Below, piece by piece: positions 5,957-6,034 of a DNA stretch of 6,034 nucleotides; the stretch's first letter is position 1; each line of letters begins with the position of its first letter. The notes beneath the pieces are model-generated. The model was not told the DNA's origin and did no database searches. It saw only the letters and a program-made list of their open reading frames with translations. The position numbers and the translations under genes are program-made. The DNA comes from Jeotgalicoccus sp036782755 (GTDB taxonomy: Bacteria; Bacillota; Bacilli; Staphylococcales; Salinicoccaceae), in NCBI GenBank assembly GCA_036782755.1, contig DAIPYL010000075.1, positions 1 to 6,034 of the forward strand, in the 5' to 3' direction.

Positions 5957-6034
5957 TCATTGCGGAGCAAACGTTCTTTCTCGGGAATGACAGCGTTTCA
6001 TTGCGGAGCAAACGCGCTTACTCGGGAATGACAG
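5957..6034. repeat. 41-bp tandem direct repeat, running off the right edge
   Basis: Unit 1 (5957-5997) and unit 2 (5998-6034, cut by the window end) both begin TCATTGCGGAGCAAACG and share TCGGGAATGACAG. They match at 34 of the 37 shared positions. A 6-bp inverted pair, GCGTTT (5993-5998) and AAACGC (6010-6015), spans the unit junction, with an inner TTGC-GGA-GCAA hairpin. The stretch is much richer in G+C than the AT-rich DNA at 5833-5915. A period of 41 is not a multiple of three and stops interrupt the frames, so it is not coding. It could be a variable-number repeat or a dispersed intergenic repeat family; I do not recognise it. Confidence 0.75.

Noticed and set aside
5931..5990. 19-codon plus-strand reading frame from TTG with GAGGAG 7 nt upstream
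   Set aside because: Very short, runs into the non-coding 41-bp repeat, has a rare start and no convincing promoter (the nearest pair has a 15-bp spacer).
1..6034. CRISPR array, insertion sequence, riboswitch or defence system
   Set aside because: I saw no spaced identical repeats of CRISPR type, no transposase, and no leader with riboswitch-like structure; all protein genes belong to the walR operon.

Overview
The window carries the five-gene walRK (yycFG) operon of a low-to-moderate GC Firmicute, all on the minus strand and read from right to left: walR, walK, yycH, yycI, yycJ. The protein sequences look most like Staphylococcaceae. WalK keeps the staphylococcal-type cytoplasmic PAS metal-site residues, WalR keeps Thr101, and the tRNA-Glu/tRNA-Asp pair just upstream of walR is the arrangement I recall from staphylococci. 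The sequences differ clearly from S. aureus, so a related genus such as Jeotgalicoccus, Salinicoccus or Macrococcus is my guess; the genus cannot be fixed from this window.

Right to left: positions 5957-6034 hold two copies of a GC-rich 41-bp direct repeat that runs off the right edge. Next come an extended -10 promoter (5865-5894), tRNA-Glu(UUC) and tRNA-Asp(GUC), then an intrinsic terminator (5611-5648) that closes the tRNA unit. The walR leader (5536-5610) contains a perfect 7-bp inverted repeat that is also a pair of TGTACA hexamers spaced 5 bp apart, close to the known WalR box.

The five coding sequences follow with no intergenic space: walR/walK abut, walK/yycH overlap by 8 nt, yycH/yycI by 1 nt, and yycI/yycJ by about 4 nt. 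An intrinsic terminator (93-137) lies just past yycJ. The last 92 bases at the left edge hold a tight cluster of DnaA-box-like 9-mers, including two perfect matches.

The genes form one regulatory unit. WalK is a membrane sensor kinase that phosphorylates the response regulator WalR, which controls cell-wall hydrolase genes and is essential in most relatives. YycH and YycI are single-pass membrane proteins that modulate WalK at the membrane. YycJ is a metallo-beta-lactamase-fold protein of the WalJ family. I see no new protein system here. The least expected signals are non-coding: the DnaA-box cluster, the WalR-like site before walR, and the 41-bp repeats.
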